Positions 35,494 through 43,159 of a stretch of 64,000 bases of DNA are shown here, one piece after another. The position numbers and the translations under genes are program-made. Each line of letters opens with the position of its first letter. Positions within the stretch are counted from its first letter, which is position 1. The DNA lies in NCBI GenBank assembly GCA_963709155.1, contig CAVPVD010000001.1, forward strand, positions 558,001 through 622,000, written 5' to 3'. The DNA comes from Bog-159 sp963709155 (lineage in GTDB: Bacteria > Acidobacteriota > Terriglobia > Bryobacterales > Bryobacteraceae). The notes under the pieces are model-generated. The model worked only from the letters and a program-made list of their open reading frames with translations, did no database searches and was not told the DNA's origin.

Positions 35494-36711
35494 ATGTTTC
35501 CAGCCTTGCTCTTAGCCGCCAGAACCTACACGCTGCCGCCGGATAAGCTGGCGAGAGCCATCGAGTATGCGGCCGCCCGCAACCGGCTTCACTTTATAGC
35601 CGTCGCCTACGGCATCGCGGTGCTGCTGGCGCTGTTGGCCTGGCGCCTGGCTCCGCGCCTGCGCAACTTCGCCGAATCCGCCACGCGCCACCGTATCTTG
35701 CAGGCCTACATTGTGGGGCCGCTGCTGCTGTTGGCCATCGATGCGCTGGAGCTTCCGCTCTCCCTCTACGGCCACCACCTTTCGCTCAAGTTCGAGCAAT
35801 CCATCCAAGGCTGGGGATCGTGGTTCTGGGACTGGACCAAGGGCGAATTGCTGCTCTTCGCCCTGGCCGGCATCGCTCTTTGGGTGCTGTATGGCGCGAT
35901 GCGCCGCAGTCCGCGCCGCTGGTGGTTCTACTTCTGGCTGGCGGCGATCCCGATGGTTGTGTTTCTGATGTTCATCGAGCCGCTGGCCATCGAGCCGCTT
36001 TTCTTCAAGTTCGAGCCGCTGGCCGCGAAGCAGCCCGCGCTGGTGGAGGCGATAGAGAAGGTAGTGGCGCGCGGGGGGCTGGTGATTCCGCGCGACCGCA
36101 TGTTCGAAATGAACGCCAGCGAGAAACTAAAATCGCTGAACGCCTATGTTACGGGGATCGGCGCATCCAAGCGCGTGGTGGTTTGGGACAACACCATTCA
36201 CGATATGAATACGGGCCAGATCCTATTTGTCTTCGGCCACGAGATGGGGCACTACGTCCTGGGGCATGTTTGGATCGGCGTCGGCGCGGCCCTGATCGGC
36301 ATCCTGATCTTTCTGTTCCTGGCATATCACGCGATGCGTTGGGCCTTGGCCCACTATGGCGCGCGCTGGCAGATCCGCGATGTAAGCGACTGGGCTTCCC
36401 TGCCCGTGCTGCTGCTGGCCCTGGCGGTGTTCGGTTTTCTGTCCGAACCCGTGTCCAGTTCCTTCAGCAGGATGCTGGAGCACAACGCCGACATTTACGG
36501 CCTCGAAGTGATCCACGGGATCGTGCCCAACTCATCGGAAGAGGCCGCCCAGGCCTTTCAGATTCTGGGCGAGATCTCGCTGGACGATCCGAACCCCAGC
36601 CCGTTTATCGAGTTCTGGCTCTACGACCACCCGTCGATCAGCGAGCGGGTGCGCTTTGCATCCGAGTATGACCCGTGGGATGCGGGGCAGCCGCCGAAAT
36701 ACGTGCGTTAA
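35494..36711 (+). CDS. M48-family membrane metallopeptidase (Ste24-like)
   Basis: A 405-residue integral membrane protease. Four to five hydrophobic segments occupy residues ~30-165 (N-terminal module of CAAX-protease-1-type enzymes). The zinc site is H249-E250-x-x-H253 in FVFGHEMGHYVLGH, with EHNAD farther on supplying the third ligand. Further hydrophobic segments follow, one right after the HEMGH helix and one near 300. The central KLKSLNAYVTGIG and VVVWDNTI blocks are typical of M48. Bacterial members act in membrane or exported-protein quality control. The start ATG 35494 has a GGAAG site upstream and lies 12 bases after the fadJ-like stop. Confidence 0.9.
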   Translation: MFPALLLAARTYTLPPDKLARAIEYAAARNRLHFIAVAYGIAVLLALLAWRLAPRLRNFAESATRHRILQAYIVGPLLLLAIDALELPLSLYGHHLSLKFEQSIQGWGSWFWDWTKGELLLFALAGIALWVLYGAMRRSPRRWWFYFWLAAIPMVVFLMFIEPLAIEPLFFKFEPLAAKQPALVEAIEKVVARGGLVIPRDRMFEMNASEKLKSLNAYVTGIGASKRVVVWDNTIHDMNTGQILFVFGHEMGHYVLGHVWIGVGAALIGILIFLFLAYHAMRWALAHYGARWQIRDVSDWASLPVLLLALAVFGFLSEPVSSSFSRMLEHNADIYGLEVIHGIVPNSSEEAAQAFQILGEISLDDPNPSPFIEFWLYDHPSISERVRFASEYDPWDAGQPPKYVR

Positions 36712-36737
36712 CCCGTGGCGCACCGTTGAAAACACAC

Positions 36738-36784
36738 GTGGGGCGGCCAATCTTGGCCGCAGCCGGCATGATTGCCCGCCCCAC
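36738..36784. repeat. Dispersed palindromic repeat, type B, copy 2
   Basis: This copy begins GTGGGGCGGCCAATCTTGGC and ends GATTGCCCGCCCCAC. It is near-identical to 28957-29003. It lies between two convergent genes and could serve as a transcription barrier. Confidence 0.85.
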
Positions 36785-36809
36785 GGCGAGTTCAAACCGC
36801 CTGCGCCAC

Positions 36810-38396
36810 CTACTTCAGGGCAGCCTGCACCCGGCTGTGTTTCTGTCCATACGAGAAATATACGACCAATCCGATCACCAGCCAGACGATGAGCCGCGCC
36901 CAGTTCAGCCAGCCGAGCTTGTACATCATGTAGCCGTTAAACACCACGCCCAGGATGGGAACCAGCGGTACCCAAGGCGTCCGGAAGGGGCGCGGCTGCG
37001 CGGGATCGGTGTGCCGCAACGCCATGACCGCGATACATACGATGACGAAAGCGAGCAGCGTTCCGATATTCACCATCTTGCCGATGTCGTCGATGGGCGT
37101 GACGCTGCCTACTACCGCGGCCAGCGCACCCACCAGAATGGTATTCTTCCAGGGCGTCCGGAAGCGGGGGTGGATATCGGCGAAGAAGCGTCTGGGAAGC
37201 AAGCCGTCGTTCGCCATGGAATAAAGCACGCGCGTTTGGCCCAGCAGCATGACCAGCATCACGCTGGTGAGGCCGGCCAAAGCGCCCAACGTAATGATGT
37301 GCGAGGCGCCGGTGAGCCCGCGGTCGATAAAGGCGCGCGCAATGGGCGCTTCGATATTCACGTCGCGCCAGGGCACCATACCGGTGAGCACGGCGGCCAC
37401 CGCGATATACAAAACGGTGCAAATCAGAAGAGAGGCGATGATCCCGATGGGCAAGTCCCGCTGCGGATTCTTGGCCTCCTGCGCGGTGGTCGAGACGGCG
37501 TCGAATCCAATGTAGGCGAAGAATATGTAGGCCGCGCCGGCTCCGATTCCGGAGAAGCCGAACGGCGCAAACGTGGTCCAACTATTGCCCCAGTTGGCCT
37601 TGTTGATGTAAGTGATGCCGAGTCCGATGACGAACAGAACGACGGAAACTTTGATGACCACGATGACGGTGTTGAACCGCGCGCTCTCCTGGATGCCGAT
37701 CGCCAGGATGGCGGTGATGACCAGCGCGATCAGGAAGGCCGGCAGGTTAAAGCCTATGTCCACGCCGAAGATCTGCGGGGCGTGCAGCAGGTCGTGCGCC
37801 CGCTGGAGCAGCTCGGGGGAACGCGCGGACATAATCGCCGAAACCTTCTCCAGGAAGGCCTGGGTGCCCGGCACCAGCGAGCCATCGGAGGCCTGCGCCA
37901 TCTGGCGCGCGATGGTATTCTGCGCGGTGCGCAGGGCGGTCCAGTGGTCGTAAGCCAGCCACAGGGGCATCTTCACGTGAAAGATATCGAGCAGCTCGAT
38001 GAAATGGTTCGACCAGCCGGATGAAACCGTGCTGGCGCCCATGGCGTACTCGAGCGTCAGGTCCCAACCGATGATCCAGGCGAAGATCTCGCCCAGCGTG
38101 GCATAAGCGTAGGTGTAGGCGCTGCCGGCGAGGGGAATCATCGCCGCGAATTCCGCGTAGCAGAGGCCGGCGAACGCGCAGCCCAAGCCGGATAAGACGA
38201 AGGACAACATCAGGCCCGGCCCGGCGTAATGCGCGCCCAACCCCGCCATGACAAAGATCCCGGCGCCGATGACGGCGCCGACGCCCAAGGCGGTCAACTG
38301 GAAGACGCCCAGCGTGCGTTTCAGACTGTGTTCGCCCGTTTGACGAGCTTCTTCCATCAGGTTTTTCAGCGGCTTCCGCGCCAGCAAGTTTGGCAT
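36810..38396 (-). CDS. APC-family amino acid permease
   Basis: A 528-residue amino acid transporter with 12 or more transmembrane helices. The first helix carries the family motif LTALGVGAVIGAGIFVMAGLGA (residues ~34-54). Helix 2 region FAGLCYAEFAAMIPLAGSAY and the long extracytoplasmic insertion (residues ~120-180) fit the cationic amino acid transporter branch. TSVMLVMLLGQTRVLYSMAN near 370-390 is typical of that branch. It exchanges or imports amino acids with protons across the inner membrane; the substrate cannot be read. Start ATG 38396. The upstream 38397-39085 region has no intact gene of its own, and its partner is unknown. Confidence 0.9.
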   Translation of the reverse strand: MPNLLARKPLKNLMEEARQTGEHSLKRTLGVFQLTALGVGAVIGAGIFVMAGLGAHYAGPGLMLSFVLSGLGCAFAGLCYAEFAAMIPLAGSAYTYAYATLGEIFAWIIGWDLTLEYAMGASTVSSGWSNHFIELLDIFHVKMPLWLAYDHWTALRTAQNTIARQMAQASDGSLVPGTQAFLEKVSAIMSARSPELLQRAHDLLHAPQIFGVDIGFNLPAFLIALVITAILAIGIQESARFNTVIVVIKVSVVLFVIGLGITYINKANWGNSWTTFAPFGFSGIGAGAAYIFFAYIGFDAVSTTAQEAKNPQRDLPIGIIASLLICTVLYIAVAAVLTGMVPWRDVNIEAPIARAFIDRGLTGASHIITLGALAGLTSVMLVMLLGQTRVLYSMANDGLLPRRFFADIHPRFRTPWKNTILVGALAAVVGSVTPIDDIGKMVNIGTLLAFVIVCIAVMALRHTDPAQPRPFRTPWVPLVPILGVVFNGYMMYKLGWLNWARLIVWLVIGLVVYFSYGQKHSRVQAALK

Positions 38397-38473
38397 CTGT
38401 CCTTAATAGACTCCCGATCTTTAGATTTCAGCATTCTAGCGCAACGCCGCACTCTGTGGCGAACTTCGGACTT

Positions 38474-38554
38474 GTGGGGCGGGCAATTCTGCCCGCAGCC
38501 GGCTTTCAGCCGGCTCTGGCCGCCTAAAAAGGCTGCGGCCAAGATCGGCCGCCC
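38474..38554. repeat. Composite palindromic repeat (type A-like plus hairpins)
   Basis: The first half begins GTGGGGCGGGCAATTCTGCC and includes CCGGCT-ttc-AGCCGG. The second half (38517-38554) is a type-A-like copy, TGGCCGCCTAAAAAGGCTGC and onward, shorter by two bases than 6364-6403. The remaining non-coding sequence of 38397-39085 holds only low-confidence remnants. Confidence 0.8.
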
Positions 38555-38632
38555 TTCAAAGCCAAACTGACCCGGGGCGGGCGGCTCCCCACTCTGGGAC
38601 GATGATGACCTTCCGTCCCTTGATGATGTCCA

Positions 38633-38809
38633 TCATCTACGGCGAGATGAAAGACTGTCCGGCGCCCGTGGATGGAACACGCAGACCGCGCCGGTTTCCA
38701 GGAACTTGTGGTACGGCCGAGCATGCGGAGCGCCGTCTGAAACGAAAAGCGGGTCTCCCGGAGCAAGATCGAACCACGGGTCAACTGGTTTCGCCCGGTG
38801 ATTCGTAGG
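38633..38809 (-). other. Possible gene remnant (PWFDLAPGDPLF fragment)
   Basis: An open stretch of about 58 codons with no start codon. It reads AKPVDPWFDLAPGDPLFVSD, then GAPHARPYHKFLETGAVCVF and a stop at 38633. The APGDPLF phrase is reminiscent of the C-terminal domain of aspartoacylase-like proteins, but the match is short and unproven. It may be decayed or chance coding. Confidence 0.25.
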
Positions 38810-38848
38810 CTACAATAACGGCTGTGATTTAACTCCAACCGCAGGTAA

Positions 38849-39016
38849 ATGTATTATGCACCGTTTCCATTGCCCAACGCGATGCCAACACTGGGTCCCG
38901 GAGTGGGTCAGGTCTTCACGCAGGCGTTGCATGGGCAACCGGCTGGATTAGCCGACATTGTGGCGCCGGATTACAACGGGGGGATTACGGTTCTGTTCAA
39001 CACGACCAAGAGGTAA
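38849..39016 (+). other. Small open frame, 55 residues, doubtful
   Basis: The ATG at 38849 starts MYYAPFPLPNAMPTLGPGVG and the frame ends GGITVLFNTTKR. The last part resembles the tail of a larger exported protein. There is no ribosome site and no signal peptide, so it is more likely a fragment than a gene. Confidence 0.25.
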
Positions 39017-39085
39017 CGCCCGGCACTGCCCCCCTACGCGCAGAGCCGGGAAGTGGTGGGCCACAATGAGCGAACGGCGAGGGGC

Positions 39086-40690
39086 TTAATGCGCGGCGCC
39101 GCAGACCGAGACGTCCAGTCCCATTTCGCGGAACATGACAGCCTTGGTGGCCAAGGCCAGATCGGCGGCCTCGGCATCCGGCGCATAGGCCACCTGGACG
39201 TGGTTGGATTTGTGACGCGCCATCATCTGGTCGCGGGTGACACCGTAGGTCACGGCGTGCATGATGGGCCATTGCGGCGTGGTAATGCGCCAGCGCCGCT
39301 CGGTCTCTTCGGGCGGCAATTCCACCACCTTGGCACGTCCGATGTCCGCCTTCAACACCCCGCTATCCACAAAGATGCGGCTCCAGACGATCTCGCCGGG
39401 CTTGCTGACGCCCTTCAAACCGCCCCCGCCCAGGCGGAAATACATGGGCGGCTGGCGCTCGCTGACCGCGCCCGCGTATCCACCGATGAAATGGGCGGGC
39501 GGCACGGCGCCCGAGATTTCAAAGACCCACACGAATTCTTCCACCCCATTTACCGGGAAAGCCTCGCCGTAACGCACGTCGTGCAGCGTTGTTTCGGGCG
39601 GATAGCCGAGCGCTTTCCAGATGCGATGGGTGACGAGCGCATCCAGGCCGGCGCATTCGTCCACCTCGTTGAAGTGCGGCAGGGCATCGTTTTCATAGAG
39701 CACATGCCCATTGGCGCGCGCGCGAACCGGGGGCCGGTCCACGTTATTCAACAAGCCTTCGGCCAGATCGGAAGCCGGCGCCAGGTCTTTCAACCCCTGC
39801 TGATACTGGATGCCTATGGCGTCGCAGCCGAAGTCGTCCGCAATGCGTAAGGCCGCGATATACATCTTGCACTGGGCGAGGATCTGCGCATCGGTCAGCT
39901 CGGTTTCGGGATCGGCGCCGGTGCGAAACGCGACGCCCTTGCGGTCGAGCCAGGCGCGCACTTCTCGCGCTTCGTCGTCGCCGGTCGCGAGCATCTCGGC
40001 ATAGAGGGCCGATTGGCTCATGCGCTCCTTGAAGACGCCCGTGGCGTGCAGCAACTCATCGGGGATGATGGCGTTGTACATGCCCATGCAGCCTTCGTCG
40101 AAGATGCCCATGATGGCTTTGTTCCGTCGTAATTCGGCGGCCAGGCGGGCGCCGGTCTCCTCGGCTTGCGCCGGCAGTTGGCAGGCGGAAAGCGGTCGCA
40201 CATGGCTGGTATCGTGCAGGACAGGCTCGCCCGCGAGCCAGGCGCGCAGACCGTCGAGGAAGAAGGCGTCGGTGAAATCCGTGCTCCAGAGGGTGTCATA
40301 GGGGACGCCGGCTTTAGTCAGCGAGGCATTCAGGTTAAGCATGCCAACGAGGCCAGGCCATTCGCCGCTCCAGTTGGCGAGGGTGAGTATGGGACCGCGA
40401 TGGCTATAGAGTCCGTGGAGGATGTGATGGCTATACTGCCACACCGCCTCGACCACCACCAGGGGCGCGCCGGACGGGATGCCGCGGAACACTTCCATTC
40501 CGCGCTTTTGGCTATCGATGAAGCCGTGGCCTTTGGCGGGATCGCAGGCGTGGCCGCGCTCGACGGCGTGGCCCAGGCGCCGGATGGCGCGCATGACGGC
40601 TTCCTCGGCGCGCGCCTGGGCGGGCCAACACTTCTGGTTGGCGGCCAGGCGGAGATCGCCGCTGGCAATTAAGATGACAGGATCTGACAT
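39086..40690 (-). CDS. L-fucose isomerase-like protein
   Basis: A 534-residue soluble protein of the fucose/arabinose isomerase-like group. Visible features are the N-terminal VILIASGDLRLAANQKCWPAQ, a substrate-side block VVVEAVWQYSHHILHGLYSH and the FDEGCMGMYNAIIPDE motif, which resembles a metal-ligand region of fucose isomerase. Later blocks are FGCDAIGIQYQQGLKDL and MYFRLGGGGLKG. These enzymes interconvert aldose and ketose using a divalent metal. The sequence is divergent, so the sugar is not assigned. I chose ATG 40690; a GTG two codons upstream is the alternative. No sugar kinase or aldolase is adjacent, so pathway context is missing. Confidence 0.7.
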   Translation of the reverse strand: MSDPVILIASGDLRLAANQKCWPAQARAEEAVMRAIRRLGHAVERGHACDPAKGHGFIDSQKRGMEVFRGIPSGAPLVVVEAVWQYSHHILHGLYSHRGPILTLANWSGEWPGLVGMLNLNASLTKAGVPYDTLWSTDFTDAFFLDGLRAWLAGEPVLHDTSHVRPLSACQLPAQAEETGARLAAELRRNKAIMGIFDEGCMGMYNAIIPDELLHATGVFKERMSQSALYAEMLATGDDEAREVRAWLDRKGVAFRTGADPETELTDAQILAQCKMYIAALRIADDFGCDAIGIQYQQGLKDLAPASDLAEGLLNNVDRPPVRARANGHVLYENDALPHFNEVDECAGLDALVTHRIWKALGYPPETTLHDVRYGEAFPVNGVEEFVWVFEISGAVPPAHFIGGYAGAVSERQPPMYFRLGGGGLKGVSKPGEIVWSRIFVDSGVLKADIGRAKVVELPPEETERRWRITTPQWPIMHAVTYGVTRDQMMARHKSNHVQVAYAPDAEAADLALATKAVMFREMGLDVSVCGAAH

Positions 40691-40767
40691 GACCACATTT
40701 TTGCATCGTGCACGGGCGGAGTCTACGGGGTGGCGTGTTAAGCTGTAAAGACGGATGGCGTGCGTGA

Positions 40768-40843
40768 GGGCCGGTAGCTCAGTCGGTAGAGCATTTGACT
40801 TTTAATCAAAGGGTCGCGGGTTCGAGTCCCGCCCGGCTCACCA
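40768..40843 (+). tRNA. tRNA-Lys (anticodon UUU), CCA encoded
   Basis: A complete cloverleaf. The acceptor stem GGGCCGG pairs with CCGGCTC (one G-U). The anticodon loop CTTTTAA has TTT at 40801-40803. The T arm is CGCGGGTTCGAGTCCCGC, the discriminator is A and CCA is encoded. An antisense open frame here is a tRNA artefact. Confidence 0.97.
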
Positions 40844-41283
40844 TTTGTAGAATCAATTACATACATCAAAATCATTAAACAGCGTGTGTAATTGGTGTGT
40901 AATGTTGAGTCTAGAGCTCTCAACAGTGCTCACACTCTATAAACGCCACACCAGGCAGTGCGCCCCCTCCGGATCAATGGTTCCATCCGCACGGCAACCG
41001 GCGAGGTGAAGTGGCCAAAGGCCGAGGAGTGGAAAAGATGTCGGAGGATGCAGGCACGCTCAACCTTGCGCCACCCAACCCGCCGACTCCGGCCCCTCAA
41101 GAGTCGCCCACGGTCGAGCACCGCCTAAATCTGCCGCCGCGGCTGGCGAAATGTTTCCTCGACGGCCGGAATCAGGAGCAGGTTGAATGACCCAGTCTTT
41201 TGCGTCCTGGCCGGACGCTCGATACTCATTCGCGAGTCGGGCACCGGCAGGCATGCGTAAAGCGGCCGGGGAACGCGGTTACG
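40844..41283. other. tRNA-proximal gene-poor stretch
   Basis: Downstream of tRNA-Lys is an AT-rich segment to ~40930, then GC-rich sequence with one small open frame (next entry). tRNA 3' ends are common integration sites. I could not find an integrase, and no repeat of the tRNA 3' end is visible on inspection, so a past insertion remains a suspicion. Confidence 0.4.
41038..41190 (+). other. Small open frame with ribosome site, 50 residues
   Basis: The ATG at 41038 has GAGGAG about ten bases upstream and encodes MSEDAGTLNLAPPNPPTPAP, then HRLNLPPRLAKCFLDGRNQE, ending at 41190. Its TGA overlaps an ATG (41187) that opens another short frame (MTQSFASWPDARYSFASRAP) running antisense into the next gene. 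The good ribosome site and ATGA overlap suggest a two-gene remnant, but no family is recognised. Confidence 0.4.
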
Positions 41284-43137
41284 CTACTGCCACTGCACGG
41301 TATAACCGGACAGGAAGCGATAATATAGATACGCCGCATCGAGACCCGCGGGAACGGGGCTCATGGGAGTGGCGCCGCTCGCCGGACCGACCAGCACCAA
41401 TCCAGGCAGATCCGATCCGCTAATGGTCGAGGGCAAAGCCTGCAATACATAGGTCGGCACGTTAAACGAGCCGGCGCCGGCGTTCACGATGCACTCGACC
41501 GCTACCCCAGGTTCGGGGTTGGTGGTGGACGGCAGGATATTCTGCACCGTCGAGCCGATCAGGGTGATATCCACGAACCCGTTCGGATCCCCGCCGCTCC
41601 AGGTGATATTCAGCGGCGTCCCGCGCGGAATCACCGGGTTGGCCACGTCGCTTTGGAAATCGGCCGCATTCGTCCACGCAAAGCCCACCGCCGCCGGGGA
41701 AACGGTGAGGGGACCGGCGCCCGTGAAAGCGCTTACGGCAGCGCCTCCCGTACCGGACACCGTGTAGTTGCCGCCGGCGATGCCCGTGATGTTGAAGGTG
41801 CCGTCACCCACCGGCGTGGAATCCCAGTAATACGGGGCTTCGCCCGCTTGCGAAACCACCCCTTGATCGGCCGTCGTGTTGCCTCCCACCAGCCCGTCAT
41901 ACGTGCCATTCGCCGCTTTAGCGACAGACTGGGTTCCGAGGGGGCCTGAAATATTCAATGCCGAACCCGCATCGAGAGCGGTCACATAACCCAGCCCATA
42001 ATCTACCGGCGGCGGATAGCCCTGATAGGCGATGGCCGTGCAACTGTTCAGGGACGGCACCCGCGTGAATCCCCGGAATAACTCCAGCGCCGCTCCCCCA
42101 TAAGTCCCGATCTGCCCGTCCACGACGTCGTTGTCCCACTGGATATAGCTACCCAGCAGGTTGATGTTCCACAGATTGCTCAGCAATCCGATGGCTGCCA
42201 CGTTCGCGGATCCTTTGCTGGCATACACGGAGGCTATATCGTTCATGTTCACGCCGTCGGCATCCTGACAGGTGGCCCCGTTCGGATCGATCGCCATGGA
42301 CGTGAAGTTGCTGGTGATCTGGGTGCCGCCGGGGGGCCCGGTCTGGATCGCTACGCTGACGTAGCAGCCGGTGGTCACGTTGTTGGGAACGTAGAAGATG
42401 ATCTCGTCTTCCCCCGTATAACCGGACCGCCCGGCATAATACAGGTTGGAGGCTGACACCTGCTCGTTTCCCACCCAAACGGTGACCGACAGGTTTGGAC
42501 CGCGCAGATCGCAAGTATTGGGACAGGGCGGCGCGCTGATTTCGGTGGACGCATCGGGTGCCGGCCCCAGACCGGTGCCCCAGAGGATCACCGCTTGTCC
42601 CGGCTTGGCGGTGTGGAAGGGCGTTAATAGCTGGTAGTTCACGTCGGTGATAATGCCCGGACCGCTGCCGGCCTGGTTTAGGGAGAAGGTTCCGAAGGAA
42701 CTGGCGACCACGGTAATGGGCACTGCCGCGCTCATCTGGTTGTTATAGCTGATGACCAGGGTGCCCTGGCCGGCGGGCGTGTTGGACGGCAGCACGGCGT
42801 TGACCTGGGCATAGGACGAGAACTGCGCGGCAAATTCGATATAAGCCATCACAGGCGCACTGGTGCCGACCGTAATGATGACGGAAGTGCCGTTATGCAC
42901 GGTCGGCAGAGGGTAGGGATTCCATAGCGAAGTATCGCCGCCGAAGCCGTTTCCATAGACGGTGAAATAAGACCCTTGCGCGATGGAGCCGTTGGGGAGA
43001 GTCGCCCACGTGCCTTCCGGCCCGGGCAGGGACAGGCTCTGGCTGGCCGCGTTACTGATTTGCGTGATGGTGGGCTGCGCAAATCCGGCCACGACAAAGA
43101 GGCCCAAACAAATTACGATTGCCAAAAACGTCTTCAT
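41284..43137 (-). CDS. Secreted TIG-like protein, last gene of TonB operon
   Basis: A 617-residue exported protein. The start ATG 43137 has AAGGAG upstream, and residues 1-21 are a signal peptide (TFLAIVICLGLFVVAGFAQ). Residues ~25-250 hold two modules of the IPT/TIG or TIGR03437 style (ITQISNAASQSLSLPGPEG, YVYGNGFGG-like turn, VPNNVTTGCYVSVAIQTG). The rest is beta-rich with no enzyme motif. It starts 22 bases after the TonB receptor stop, which argues for one operon. It may sit at the cell surface as an accessory binding or scaffold protein; this is inferred from order and domains. Confidence 0.75.
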   Translation of the reverse strand: MKTFLAIVICLGLFVVAGFAQPTITQISNAASQSLSLPGPEGTWATLPNGSIAQGSYFTVYGNGFGGDTSLWNPYPLPTVHNGTSVIITVGTSAPVMAYIEFAAQFSSYAQVNAVLPSNTPAGQGTLVISYNNQMSAAVPITVVASSFGTFSLNQAGSGPGIITDVNYQLLTPFHTAKPGQAVILWGTGLGPAPDASTEISAPPCPNTCDLRGPNLSVTVWVGNEQVSASNLYYAGRSGYTGEDEIIFYVPNNVTTGCYVSVAIQTGPPGGTQITSNFTSMAIDPNGATCQDADGVNMNDIASVYASKGSANVAAIGLLSNLWNINLLGSYIQWDNDVVDGQIGTYGGAALELFRGFTRVPSLNSCTAIAYQGYPPPVDYGLGYVTALDAGSALNISGPLGTQSVAKAANGTYDGLVGGNTTADQGVVSQAGEAPYYWDSTPVGDGTFNITGIAGGNYTVSGTGGAAVSAFTGAGPLTVSPAAVGFAWTNAADFQSDVANPVIPRGTPLNITWSGGDPNGFVDITLIGSTVQNILPSTTNPEPGVAVECIVNAGAGSFNVPTYVLQALPSTISGSDLPGLVLVGPASGATPMSPVPAGLDAAYLYYRFLSGYTVQWQ

Positions 43138-43159
43138 ATAGTCTCCTTTTTTTTGCCGC

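Noticed and set aside
40738..40923. Minus-strand frame over the tRNA gene
   Set aside because: It contains the translated antisense-tRNA peptide (GEPGGTRTRDPLIKSQ), a well-known annotation artefact.
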